This document shows, in pieces, positions 38,671-48,957 of a stretch of 64,000 bases of DNA (position 1 is the first letter of the stretch; every line of letters begins with the position of its first letter). The DNA lies in NCBI GenBank assembly GCA_024516035.1, contig CM044964.1:285501-349500 (forward strand). The letters run 5' to 3'. The position numbers and the translations under genes were made by a program. Under the pieces are notes generated by a model. It had not been told where the DNA came from, did no database searches, and saw nothing but the letters and a program-made list of their open reading frames with translations. This stretch comes from Bactericera cockerelli (Eukaryota > Arthropoda > Insecta > Hemiptera > Triozidae).

Positions 38671-41375
38671 TCCCAGACAGCACAGTCAACTGGATGTATA
38701 CCATACTGTTAGGTGGAAAAAGTCTACTTGCCCACCTGGAAATCAGCTGGAGATTTCCACCTTCCACCTGACCTCCACCTGGAAATCAACTGGAAATGAA
38801 CTGGAAAGTAACCCAACTTTTAACTGGAAGTCAGTTGCCCAAAGTCAACTGGATTTGTTCCACTTATTTCCAGCTACTTATAGCGCTCTCTAGTGGATGG
38901 GTAGTAACTCACTACCACAATGTTGACATACCTATTTACCTATACTGTACATTATACTACATAATAATCAAATGCTACGCTCTTGGTTTTGAGGTCGTGG
39001 GTTCGAATCCCATTATATGCAATTTTTTTGCAAATAATAATAATAGTAATAAAAATCTAGAAACAAATGTATATTAGGCATAAATTCAATTTCAGTTATT
39101 TAATTTAGAGGCCATACATTCAAATCTCATGAAGAATATTTTTTTTGTATAAAAATAAAGTAATAAATTTTAAATAGGTTTTTTTAACACATACACACAC
39201 ACAAATTTGGGTATAATTTTTTTTTTTTATAGAAATTTGGAAAGAAAAAGAAAATAACTAATCTGTTTTAAACAACACAATTCAAATAAGACTCTTTAAC
39301 ATGATTATATTTTACAATAAGAGTGTTTATTATTAATAAAAAAATTGTCACAAAAGTGTAAAATGCACTATTAAATTTCCACCATGTCACAAGACCTTGT
39401 ACCAATGTATCACAAGTACTTCCTAAGTAGGTATAATCTCTAATATAATACTCAAAGTTGTGCATGTCTGGCTGACTATGTCCTCTTGGGGTTACAATAC
39501 GAAACGGTACTTTCACTGAGAGTTCACCCCCCCTAAGCCACCTTCAACATACTAGAAAATTATCAAAATAAAAATATGTAATATAATTTTCAAGTGCACT
39601 GGTAATCAAGTGGTTAACGTGCTAGTCAGATAATCCACTTAGCGTAGGGTTCCGTTGTTTCAATTTTTTCCTCATTATGGTTGTGACCACATAATAATAA
39701 GACTCTGAGGGTTAGCTGGTAGAAAATGCTTTGAGCATAACCTGACCTGGTGGTTACCTTCCAATTAAAAATGTTATTATTATTTTCATTAGGACACCGG
39801 CCATGAGAAAAAATCTTAATGGTGACAAAATGCCAGGTTTTAGCTAGTATAGAAATAAAATAATGATATCCAATTATAAAATATGCTCATACCATGTACA
39901 TAATCACAATAAAATAATAATACTATGTAAATGAAAATATATTTCTTCAGTGAAACCAAAAATAACAAAGAAATAAACTAATAGCCAGCAGAAAATGATG
40001 ATGAGGCATTGAATACACCAGTTTTTATGAAATAGCCAAAGTTAAGCAATGTCTAACGTGGTGGAACATGGATTAGTGAATGTTATTATGTATTTGTAAT
40101 CCTTCATGACAATTTACATACTTCTGTGGCTAATTAGAATTGCTGGGTTGTTTGCTTTGAGAATTATTACCAAAAAAGCATTGTTATACTTAAATTAAAA
40201 CAAAATTGACTTAATTGTTAAGACTAGTGAAATTATAAAACACAATAGTGTGGAACACTTTTTTTTAATAGATATAAAATGAACACAAAATTTGAGGGGC
40301 TTCATAGTAATAAGGTGGTTTAGAAAGCTGAATAGTTAATATTATTATTAGAGACAGTGCACAGAAGATTGGCTAATTAATTTTGAGTCAAATAATCAGG
40401 AAGCATGTAAAAAAGTATACACTACATCATCTTTTTAGTGTGGCAGAAGCACGTACAAGTGAAAAATTCATTTTATAATAAAATATTATGTATTGCATAT
40501 CTAAATAAAATCCACAGAATGAAAATTTTCATTATCTAGCACCATACATCAGATAATTCAGCTGTTTCCTTGCTTGACCCAGGACCTTTTTTAAGGTACA
40601 ATTCCAAGTGAATTGATGGTGTTGAACCCCTGTGCTAGTTTGACTGTCCAGTGTCCAGGAACAGTAGAGTGCAGAAAGTTCATTATTGTCCAAGTGCATG
40701 GAGTATTGTCCAATGAAGAATGTTATCCATTTTTAACTTTTTGTTGTCCTTTCCTTTTCTTCTGTCACGATTCACGATTTAGAATTTTAGACAAACCAAA
40801 GAACTCCTTCTGTGACATCTCAAAATCAAATATGGAGTTCAGTAAGAATTAACACTTTCTCGAAATCAAATTTGAAGTTCAGTTAGAATTAACACTTGCA
40901 GTAGTTATAAAAATGTTCAAAAACTAATTGAAATAGGTACCAATTATAAATAGAATTAAAACAACTCACAATAATCGAGAATCACAAAAACGGAATTTCT
41001 CTAAAAAATTATTCAAAGATTAAAGATGACGAATGCAACAAGAACACTCTCGGTAAAGTTCGTGTGAAACCCGAATCTATCCGAGAGCGCGTTTTAACTG
41101 AACTGGAGAAATGTGGAGCATCTCCAGCTGACTGGTCAACTGACTAAATTCTATTTATGTCCTAGCTGGAGAGATTCGTTATACTTCCAGCTGACTGCCC
41201 AGGTGACTGAGTCTAGATGGATTTTTGTTGGAAATATCCAGGTGGCTGGTCAACTGATTTAATCCATAATGGAAAAATCCAGCTGTCGGGACAGCTGGAG
41301 GTCCAGTTGACTTTATACACCTGGATATTTCCACCTTAAATCCAGACTGGAAGTCACCTGCCGTGCTGTCTGGGA
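38671..41375. mobile_element. Element with inverted ends TCCCAGACAGCAC
   Basis: TCCCAGACAGCAC at 38671 and its exact reverse complement GTGCTGTCTGGGA ending 41375. Both subterminal regions (to about 38880 and from about 41040) are full of CAACTGGA/TCCAGTTG and CCAGCTG words in opposite orientation. The interior is AT-rich, includes a family B SINE, and has no transposase. It is a non-autonomous DNA transposon of unknown superfamily, or two copies facing each other. It sits in the DGK intron. Confidence 0.6.
39595..39785 (+). mobile_element. SINE family B
   Basis: TGGTAATCAAGTGGTTAACG, then GACCACATAATAATAAGACT, GAAAATGCTTTGAGCATAAC, CTGGTGGTTACCTTCCAATT and an (ATT)n tail. The B box is degraded. 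Confidence 0.8.
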
Positions 41376-41764
41376 TTATTTTAGCCCACGGTTTTTTTTT
41401 GCTCAATGTTTGATTTGTGAGAAAGTTTGTTTTTTTTCTCTGTCTTTAAGCTTATTATGTTCTTCCAAAGTCAGTTAAGCTTGTAGTTATGTACAATTGT
41501 ACAAATATAAGTAAAATAAAATCTATTTTTTGTATTAATCACAGGACATTATTGTTATTTTCTTTTTTACTTATTTATTTTGTCATTTGTTTGTTTGTTT
41601 TTTTTTTTCTTCTTTTCTTAATTTTATACTGTTACCATTGTACTTTGTTCTCCTAATAAAGCTTAAAAAAAAGAGGGACTCTACCTTCAACTATTTAGAC
41701 TCTAAGAGTCAAGTTTTTAGTCTTATTCTTTGAGGATAAACAGAGAATTGTATTGTATTCACAG
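41376..41764. other. DGK intron, with two LINE-like 3' ends
   Basis: ATGTACAATTGTACAAATATAA near 41490 and TTGTTCTCCTAATAAAGCTT near 41648 look like 3' ends of truncated LINEs. Otherwise nothing. Confidence 0.4.
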
Positions 41765-41867
41765 CCTGGTCTGGACCCACATGATTTACTCCGAGGAAAA
41801 CACAACTGGCAACAAGCCTCCCACGCCAGACCCACCTACTGCAATGTCTGCAGAGATGCCCTATCAG
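41765..41867 (+). CDS. Diacylglycerol kinase (delta/eta type), start of C1 domain
   Basis: The acceptor TTGTATTCACAG is followed by [35 protein letters not shown] and the donor TCAG|GTATGT. HNW-x-x-(S/T)[11 protein letters not shown](D/E)-ALSG is the opening of the C1 (cysteine-rich, zinc-binding) domain of type II diacylglycerol kinases (delta/eta/kappa). These phosphorylate diacylglycerol to phosphatidic acid at membranes. The phase-0 start fits the PH-domain exon at 38247-38325, giving the PH-then-C1 order of this family. The next exon, with VTSHGLSCEVC, was not found in the window. I am confident of the family, not of the subtype. Confidence 0.9.
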
Positions 41868-42099
41868 GTATGTCATTTTTTTTTTAAAATACTTTTTCAT
41901 CATTTATTTTTTTATAAACATATAACAATTAACAAGCACAGAAACAACAAATAAAATAATATTATATACATAGATAAAATGCTTAAAATTGTTTTTTTGT
42001 TATTTAAATTGTAGTAGAAGAGACCCGAAGTGCGCAAGCATGTGTTGGATCTCTTATGGATATTAAAAATAAAATTTATTATATAATTTGAGTTTAAAA

Positions 42100-42185
42100 A
42101 TACACTTTTTTTTACATACACAAATACATACACACATACACAAATGTAAAAATACATACACAAATAGTGTAAAAATACACTATTT
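42100..42185. repeat. (ACACAT/ACAAAT)n repeat
   Basis: CATACACAAATACATACACA and AAAAATACACTATTTGTGTA. Short simple-repeat island with a small palindrome TACACTATTTGTGTA. Confidence 0.7.
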
Positions 42186-42735
42186 GTGTATGCAGCATTT
42201 TTTTTTCTTTAATATTCTAACAGACATATTGGTCAACTCCACTAAAGCATGCATTGGTGGTCGGGTTTATAAGGTGTTAGTTAGGTATTCCAGCTATCGT
42301 GAGGTTCTGTTAGTTCAAAACCTGCCCTATTTACAATTTTTTTTCATAAATTATTTGAAATTTTGATCACATTTTAATGTCAACAAAACAACTACTTGAA
42401 TAAAAGCGACTAATTAATCCTATTTAGGAAGTATCAAAAAGTTGTATTATCATAAGAAATAAATGAAAAGAGAAAAATACTTTCTAATGTATCAGCAAAA
42501 AATGAAAAATGAATGACTAACATAACTGTATTTACTGTCTTCTAGAAAACTGAATTAACTTTCATTATTAGAATTGGCTACCAAAATTTCTTTTATTCTG
42601 TGCTATTCAAAGAAACAGTAAGGTCATGGGTTGGATATAATTGGTAAAGTTACAATTCAAATTAAAATGAAAAAAATGTATACACTTGGTTCAAACTATT
42701 GGAAGACATTGTATTCATTTTATTCTGCTGGATTT
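42186..42735. other. No gene recognised
   Basis: AT-rich presumed DGK intron. No exon with the rest of the C1 domain is visible. Confidence 0.35.
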
Positions 42736-42739
42736 GATT

Positions 42740-42995
42740 TTGATTTTGAAAAAATTCATTTATTTATATTTTATTTTTTATTATTACAAACATTACATCC
42801 CCTAAGCTAATGCTAACTTTTTTGGGAGTGTGTAAGGAGTCTCCTCTATTCCAGCAGTTGTCTCCACAGTACTATTATTGTCTCTGTAGCAAATAATAAT
42901 TATAATCGCAACTTTACTGTTGCTAGATAAAGTTTGTCTAGCTTTATTTGGGGGAGTGGATCCTGTTTTTGACTTATCTGCCTCCACCCTTAATT
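42740..42995 (-). mobile_element. LINE fragment, ORF end and 3' UTR
   Basis: A minus-strand frame, MEADKSKTGSTPPNKARQTL through IEETPYTLPKKLALA-stop, is followed by GGGGATGTAATGTTTGTAAT and an A/T-rich tail. KKLALA-stop and the following UTR recur at 22068-22160. Confidence 0.6.
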
Positions 42996-43249
42996 GTTGT
43001 TATTGTCCTGTGTGTTTTCTGTTTCTTGTTAAGTGTTGTCTAAATATAGATCATGTTGTTATCTTCCTGCTAATTTAACCATAGGAAGATCAGGTAAATT
43101 GTCTTGGTGTATGTCTGTGTGATGCAGTTTGTTGATTAAGTCATGATGGAGTCATTTGTGTATTCTGTGTATTTGTGAGTGTTGTCTTTGTGTATCTCCC
43201 TGCTAATTTAACCACTACTATTGTCTATTAATTTTTTAAATACACCAAG
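42996..43249. other. No gene recognised
   Basis: GT-rich AT sequence. TCTTCCTGCTAATTTAACCA and CTCCCTGCTAATTTAACCA (43064 and 43196) form a local direct repeat. Confidence 0.4.
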
Positions 43250-43259
43250 GAAAAAAATT

Positions 43260-43500
43260 CATTAATTTTGATGTTGTTGTAGATTGATGGGCTCCATCCA
43301 AAATCAAGAGAAAAGTTGGCTTGTTCTGAACCACATATTTTTAAGTGCAAGCAACCCAGTATGGTTTTATCTAGGGCTGTAAAATCCTCGGGAACTGCGA
43401 GCCAGCCTGGCTTGTTAGGGCTGGCTAGTCCATTCTCTGTTTATAGTCCTCAGGACACTGATCTCTTCCCTGTTTAAAGTCCCCATTTCATAAATTTTGT
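43260..43500 (+). repeat. Interspersed repeat R, longest copy
   Basis: GATGGGCTCCATCCAAAATC, CGAGCCAGCCTGGCTTGTTA, GGGCTGGCTAGTCCATTCTC and TTATAGTCCTCAGGACACTG. Fragments at 6940, 9130 and 33605. Class unknown. Confidence 0.55.
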
Positions 43501-43856
43501 GGAATCTGATGCTACCTAGATTTCAAGAGTAATTCATGAAATATAAATGAATTATACATTTACGTTAGCTGCAGTGGAATTATTATTGCATTTTAGAACT
43601 CAAATTTGTGTACACAAATATAAAGCAACCAAAGTAATAAGTAATTAAATTACACTTATTACTTCAACAGCGAAGAGTAAAACATGCTCTTGATGTTTAT
43701 ATTAAAACACACACTGTGTTACGGACTAGGCCATTAAGGAAATTGGAGGTGTTTTTTTCAATGTTTAAAAAAAGAAAACTAAACAAAATTTAATCATACA
43801 CGTTTTAAGTTTAAAAATTCAAGAAGAAGAAGAAGAAGAAAAAAAAAATCAGTCAT
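43501..43856. other. No gene recognised
   Basis: AT-rich, with a (GAA)n tract at 43823-43840. Confidence 0.35.
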
Positions 43857-44005
43857 CGACCTCAGTAGCTTGATACGTAAGGCGGCGGACTTGTAATCTA
43901 AAGTTCGGTGGTTCAAGGTTCATGTTAAGCAAGAATTTAGTAAAGCAAGTTTAAGTCATTGTGATATCACGATTGTGATTAACACAAATATGATAACTTT
44001 GTTGT
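43857..44005 (+). mobile_element. SINE family D
   Basis: CTCAGTAGCTTGATACGTAA, CGGTGGTTCAAGGTTCATGT, TTTAGTAAAGCAAGTTTAAG, ATATCACGATTGTGATTAAC and a (TTG)n tail. Confidence 0.8.
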
Positions 44006-44149
44006 TGTTGTTGTAAAAAAATCATCATAATTACCTACCTGTAGAAGCATTAGTAGGTAATAGAATCTGTTGATTTTACTTCCGAGAAATTTCTAATATT
44101 AGAAATCGTAAGTATTGTGTTCGTTTTTGTAAAAAAAAAAAAATTTTGC

Positions 44150-44445
44150 TCTGACTTCAATTTTTTTCATATTTCTAGACGTTTCATAACCTCCTGAGCA
44201 ACTTTGGCTTTGTGTCATCTTTGGTTTTGTGTCTGTTACAAATATTCCTTGTAACGCGCAAATCTCGAAAATTACTGAACGCCTTTTTTTGTGAAATCTG
44301 GAATACAGAAAAAATGGTGGTCTACCATATAAAACAAATTTGAAGAAAATCGGTTAAGCGGTTTTGGAGATACAAGTGATTTAGTAGGTATAAAATCTCA
44401 AAATTGACACGTGTATACAATGTGAAACAATCACGAGGAAGTATT
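44150..44445 (+). repeat. Repeat-like block, TAATAC-free Helitron-style text
   Basis: Contains GTTACAAATATTCCTTGTAA, CTCGAAAATTACTGAACGCC and GAAAATCGGTTAAGCGGTTT. The style of wording (conditions such as AAATCGGTTAAGCGGTTTTGGAGA) is typical of interspersed non-coding elements in arthropods, but I cannot classify it. Confidence 0.3.
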
Positions 44446-44509
44446 GTGTCCATAACTGGCAATGTTTTTCTTTCTCTCTCTGCCCATAATGTTATCATAC
44501 ATATTTACA

Positions 44510-44640
44510 TGTTAATCACGATATGATACCAATCAAACTCGCTTTACTATAAATTTTTGCTGAACTTGGGATTCGAACCACCGACCTCCGGTTACGATTT
44601 CGCCGCCTTATCTATCCAGCTACTGAGGTCGGTGTCGGTC
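44510..44640 (-). mobile_element. SINE family D
   Basis: Reverse: AACTCGCTTTACTATAAATT, GGGATTCGAACCACCGACCT (B box) and TTATCTATCCAGCTACTGAG (A box). Confidence 0.8.
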
Positions 44641-45060
44641 TGCCCACAATGTGTTTGGAATGTGGGGTTTAAAATGTTTTAAATTATTTACATACAAGCC
44701 CACCTTACGTCAATAGCACATAAAAAATTAACAATATAAAATCTCATTTGAAGTGGAAATTCCCAAGCGTTGCTTGATTGCCTCAGACCAGCGTCAATGA
44801 CTCTTTGAACAGACCAGAATATACATACAGAATATACATACATTTATCTGAACATACATATTAATATGATGTAGGTACCTTATTTATACTATTTTTTTTT
44901 TAAGATACTGGTAATATTGAATATAAATGTTTATTTATTTATAATAGAATTATTATAAATAATAAACAATAGGTATATAAGTACAACATTGTTAAGAAAG
45001 AAACTTTTTTTTTTTAAATAATGTTATATTTAAAAAATATATATAACATATATTTATCCG
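44641..45060. other. No gene recognised
   Basis: AT-rich with dispersed TATA/TTTAT runs. Nothing supported. Confidence 0.35.
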
Positions 45061-45117
45061 GCCCACACCAGGCTACGTGAGGTTTGTTAGTCGCTGGTAC
45101 CGATTCCTAGAGGAGGG

Positions 45118-45303
45118 TAGTAATAATAATACTCTTAAGTGGAAGGTAACCGCGAGGCGAGGTTGATGCTCAAAGCATTTTCTACCACCTAATCCTCAGA
45201 GTCTTATTATTATGTGATCACGGACACAAATTAATGAGGAAAAATTCGTGCACTGGGTGGGATTCGAACCTACGGATCTCTACGCTACATACATTTGTAG
45301 CGT

Positions 45304-45339
<36 letters not shown>

Positions 45340-45390
45340 TACATTTGTAGCGTAGAGTTTTACATACATTAACCACTTGACTACTACTAG
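45118..45390 (-). mobile_element. SINE family B with internal poly-T expansion
   Basis: Normal reverse body (AATACTCTTAAGTGGAAGGT, GGGTGGGATTCGAACCTACG), then ACATACATTTGTAGCGTAGAG followed by 26 T, the same 21-mer again, and the A-box end CATTAACCACTTGACTACTA. The 21-mer duplication flanks the T run like a target duplication around a bare poly-A insertion. Confidence 0.75.
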
Positions 45391-45460
45391 TGCGGGGTTA
45401 TTGCCCTTTAGTTAGGACAATAACTAGAGGGCAATCTCTTCCACCCAACCCGTATGGATC
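45391..45460 (-). mobile_element. LINE 3' UTR fragment
   Basis: GCGGGGTTATTGCCCTTTAG and GGCAATCTCTTCCACCCAAC, the reverse of the 34225 family. Confidence 0.55.
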
Positions 45461-45810
45461 CAGCTAGCGAGGTGTGTTAGATCGTTCATTACACCGATGG
45501 CGTGCTCACCAAACCATCTTGTTTGACCTCAATGTATCAACTTTTTCAATTAGGTTAAATACTGTATTGGAAAAAAAAGCTGGGTGTGATGTTCACGCTC
45601 AATTTCTCACCCAACCTAGATAGAAAAAGGGGGGGGGGGTAATGGGAGAGAAAAATAGAGAGAGAAGAAAAGAAGGTCGCGTTGGAGGAGGAGGAAGAAG
45701 CATTAGACACAATAGAAGGAGCAGAAAAAGAAACAGATAGTAAAAGAAGAAAGAATATACATAATTATTACTATGTATGTAATTGTTTGTTATGCCGGGT
45801 CCACTCTTAG

Positions 45811-45839
45811 CGAACATTGTTAGCTAACAATGTTCGCGA
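45811..45839. repeat. Perfect 28-bp palindrome
   Basis: GCGAACATTGTTAG|CTAACAATGTTCGC is self-complementary over 28 nt without a spacer. It follows GCCGGGTCCACTCTTA, so it may be the core of a small MITE. Confidence 0.75.
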
Positions 45840-45870
45840 AAAAAATCAACAAATGCGAAGAGAATAGAAA

Positions 45871-46064
45871 ATAATAATAACACTCTTGAGTGGAAGGTAA
45901 ACACCAGGCGAGGTTAATGCTCAAACACAAACAGTCTTATTATTATGTGGTCACAAACTCAAATGAATGAAGAAAAATTCATGCACTGGGAGCTGATTCG
46001 AACCAACGGATCCCTGCTCTACCTAGATTACCAGACTAGCGCGTTAACCACTTGACTACCAGTG
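45871..46064 (-). mobile_element. SINE family B
   Basis: AATAATAACACTCTTGAGTG, GGCGAGGTTAATGCTCAAAC, TGATTCGAACCAACGGATCC and CGCGTTAACCACTTGACTAC, with a small internal deletion. Confidence 0.8.
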
Positions 46065-46074
46065 CAGAAAAGAT

Positions 46075-46745
46075 AGAACGAAAAGAGAAGGGAAGAGAAG
46101 AGAGGAGAGAGGAGAAGAGAAGGAGAAGAGAAAGAGAAGGAGAAAGAGAAGGAGAAAGAGAAGGAGAAAGAGAAGGAGAAAGAGAAGGAGAAAGAGAAGG
46201 AGAAGAGAAAGGAGAAGAGAGAAGGAGAAGAAAGAGAAGGAGAAGGAGAAGGAGAAGGAGAAGGAGAAGGAGAAGGAGAAGGAGAAGGAGAAGGAGAAGG
46301 AGAAGGAGAAGGAGAAGGAGAAGGAGAAGGAGAAGGAGAAGGAGAAGGAGAAGGAGAAGGAGAAGGAGAAGGAGAAGGAGAAGGAGAAGGAGAGGTGAAG
46401 GTGGAGGAGAAGGAGAAGGAGAAGGAGAAGGAGAAGGAGGACAAGAAGAAGGAGTAGAAGGAGGAGAAGAAGAAGGAGAAGGAGTAGAAGGAGAAGGAGG
46501 ACAAGAAGAAGAAGAAGGAGAAGGAGGACAAGAAGAAGAAGAAGGAGAAGGAGGACAAGAAGAAGAAGAAGGAGAAGAAGTAGAATAAGGAGTAGAAGGA
46601 GGAGAAGAAGGAGTAGGAGGAGGAGTAGGCGAAGGAGAAAAAAAGGAAGAGGAAGGAGGAGGAAGAAAAGAAGAAGAGGAAGAGGAGAAGGAAGATGAGG
46701 AGGAGAAGGAGGAGGAGGAAGAGGAGGGAGAGGAGAAGGAAGGTC
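46075..46745 (+). repeat. Purine-only (GAGAAG)n array
   Basis: About 670 nt containing almost only A and G on the plus strand. Core (GGAGAA)n at 46215-46390, with variant (GGAGAAAGAGAA) and (GAAGAAGGAGAAGGAGGACAA) blocks on the sides. Translations rich in Glu/Arg (plus) or Ser/Pro (minus) are artefacts. Confidence 0.95.
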
Positions 46746-46899
46746 AGGGCAGGATAAAATAGGTTAAGTGTGTGTCATAAAAGTAAACGGCGGAACATGC
46801 AATGTTGTTTCAATTCATTAATGTTAATGTACCGACATAATACCGTCAGACCTCGGTGGTCTATTGCTGGATACATGGTAGCAGTTGCTCATTCCCCGC
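46746..46899. other. No gene recognised
   Basis: Short non-repetitive spacer between the purine array and the pyrimidine tract. Confidence 0.35.
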
Positions 46900-47160
46900 T
46901 CCCCTCTCTCTCTCTCTCTCTCTCTCTTTCCCCTTCTTATCCCTTTCCTTTATCTCTATCTTCTTCCCTTTTCTCTCTCTTTCTCTCTCTCCTCTCCCCT
47001 CTTCTACTCCCCCTTCTTCCTCCCTTTATCCGTCCCCTATCTCACTTTCTCTTTTCTTCGCTCTCTCTCCTTTTCGTCTCTCTCATTTCCCCTCTCCTCC
47101 CCCCATTCTCTCTCTCTCTCCCTCTCCCTTTCTCTCTCTCCCTAGCTCTCTCTCTCTTTA
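46900..47160 (+). repeat. Polypyrimidine (CT)n region
   Basis: (TC)n at 46906-46928 and 47108-47156 joined by irregular CT-rich DNA. It lies only 150 nt from the purine array, giving opposite strand asymmetry on one side and the other. Confidence 0.9.
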
Positions 47161-47174
47161 ATGATGAGTGTTTT

Positions 47175-47437
47175 ACAGCCTTTTTTTTATTTCGTAGCAG
47201 CTACTGTAGACGCTTGTGGTCTGTGTTGTAGCCTGTCCATCCCGTAGACTGCCTCCCCCTCTGATTCGCGAGAAGTGACACAATACTTTCCATTTAGGTG
47301 CTGGGTCAACACGAGCGCACCGGAAGGTGTCCCTTACATACAACTGTAAGCACATTTTGAATACAAATTTTTGTCGGCGCGGGGGTTCGAACCCAAGACC
47401 TTCCGCATGGCAAGCGAGTGATGAACCACTGAGCTGT
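47175..47437 (-). mobile_element. SINE family A, full length
   Basis: Reverse: CAGCCTTTTTTTTATTTCGT, CCATTTAGGTGCTGGGTCAA, GGGGGTTCGAACCCAAGACC (B box) and GAGTGATGAACCACTGAGCT (A box). Confidence 0.85.
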
Positions 47438-47479
47438 TATTTTTTAATAGTAAAAAGTGATTATTTTTTTTGTATAGCT

Positions 47480-47800
47480 ATGTGTTCATCACCTTTTTTA
47501 CTCTCTACTTTCCATGTGGGAATTTTCTTAATTTTTTTCCTACCTCCCAAACCGATAAAACGATAATCCCTTATGTTGCTGAGTCGAGGGAAAAAGTTCA
47601 CGTGGAAAAATCCCTCTTGAAGGATTTTTTGCCAAGTCGTGGGAGTACAAAACAAGTTAAAAATAAATTTTTTTTCCCACGGGAATTTTCACTTTTCTTC
47701 CTACCTCTCAAACCGATTATGATAATTAAACAATAATCCCTCAGTCATCTGTACGAGGGAAAAAGTTCACGGGGAATTTCCCTCTGCTGATCTAGAGGGA
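47480..47800. repeat. Two related units of about 170 bp
   Basis: GGGAATTTTC, CTACCTCCCAAACCGAT, ATAATCCCT, GAGGGAAAAAGTTCACG recurs with changes at 47517-47610 and 47680-47775. Inverted echoes (TCCCTCTTGA, CGTGGGAGTA) suggest a MITE. Confidence 0.5.
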
Positions 47801-48012
47801 TTATCTGAAAATAGCGTGATGACGGTGTTGATGCAAAAATGAAAATGCTGATTGAGCTTTTGGGCGGCTCGTCATGAAGGTATTACTTCCTTTAATTTTT
47901 TTTTGACAAAATAAATGTCCTGGAATATAATTATGATTGACCTGTCAAAAAAAAAAAAAAAAAAAAAAAAAAAAACAGGGGCTATGCTGAATTGTTCTGA
48001 TTTATTTTAATA
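47801..48012. other. No gene recognised; poly-A tract
   Basis: A 30-nt A run at 47946-47976 may be the tail of an unrecognised retroelement copy. Confidence 0.4.
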
Positions 48013-48220
48013 TTATTATAATAACACTGTTAGGTTGAAGGTAACCACCAGGCGAGGCTAATACTTACAACATTTTCTACCACCTAACCCTTTTTTATTA
48101 TGTTGTCATAACTCAAATTAATGAGAAAAAATGCATGCACTGCGTGGGATTCGAACCAACGGATCCCTACGCTACTTGCATTACCAGACTAGCGCAATAA
48201 TTACTTGACTACCAGTGCAC
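48013..48220 (-). mobile_element. SINE family B
   Basis: ATAATAACACTGTTAGGTTG, GCGTGGGATTCGAACCAACG, ACCAGACTAGCGCAATAATT. Confidence 0.8.
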
Positions 48221-48284
48221 TTTATACCGCTATGTTGAGTCATATATTATGTGAGGTGTATTTATAAAATGAAAGATTTTTTCT

Positions 48285-48610
48285 TCTTTAATCTCTACTG
48301 CCTTTTATTGCAGATTTGAAATTGCATTTTAATCATATGCAAATCTTGATTCAGCAATGCAAATATTATCCAGAGCCGCCACTGAAAATAATTTATTTTT
48401 CTATCATTATGTTGAGGCACAGGTTTATTTATGTATAGTTTTACACAAGCCATAAACTCAGAGCCTTTTACTGCTTATTTGAAATTGCATTTCAGTCATA
48501 TTCAAATCTTGATTCAGCAATGCAAATATTATCCAGAGCCGCCACTGGAAATAATTATATTTTCTATCATTATGCTGAGGCATGTGTGAGGTGTATTTAT
48601 AAGTTGAGGG
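48285..48610 (+). repeat. Direct repeat of about 165 bp
   Basis: TTTGAAATTGCATTTTAATCATATGCAAATCTTGATTC...ATCCAGAGCCGCCACTGAAA...TATTTATGTATAG occurs at 48315 and again at 48479, about 164 nt apart, with small changes. Confidence 0.75.
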
Positions 48611-48906
48611 ATTCCGTCTGACTTAATCCTTCGATTGCCAATCCAAAATTATCTCATATTTGAATGAGGCTTTTTGTAAGCTCTACTTGTTAAACATGGA
48701 TACACCCAGGAATAGGTCATAAAGGAAAGGAACTGCATAATTCGTAACACGCGATACATCCAGCCACGAAGATTTTTTTTTTTACTATTGAATACGTATA
48801 TTTATTTAAGTATTTACAAAATTATTCACAAACAATATAAATATAAAATTATATCGAAATAATTTGAAGATAGAAAACACTTGGCTTTTTTTGTTTTACT
48901 TAATTT

Positions 48907-48957
48907 TTTATTTTCAGATGGCCATTTCGCCAGTTACGGCATCGTCAGTGAACTAAA
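48907..48957 (-). ncRNA. Hammerhead ribozyme-like motif, left arm
   Basis: Mirror copy of the motif described at 52135-52185, on the minus strand, which is the sense strand of this arm's element. Confidence 0.55.

Noticed and set aside
46028..46588. Long Ser/Pro-rich and Glu/Arg-rich proteins
   Set aside because: They are translations of the (GGAGAA)n array and its complement.
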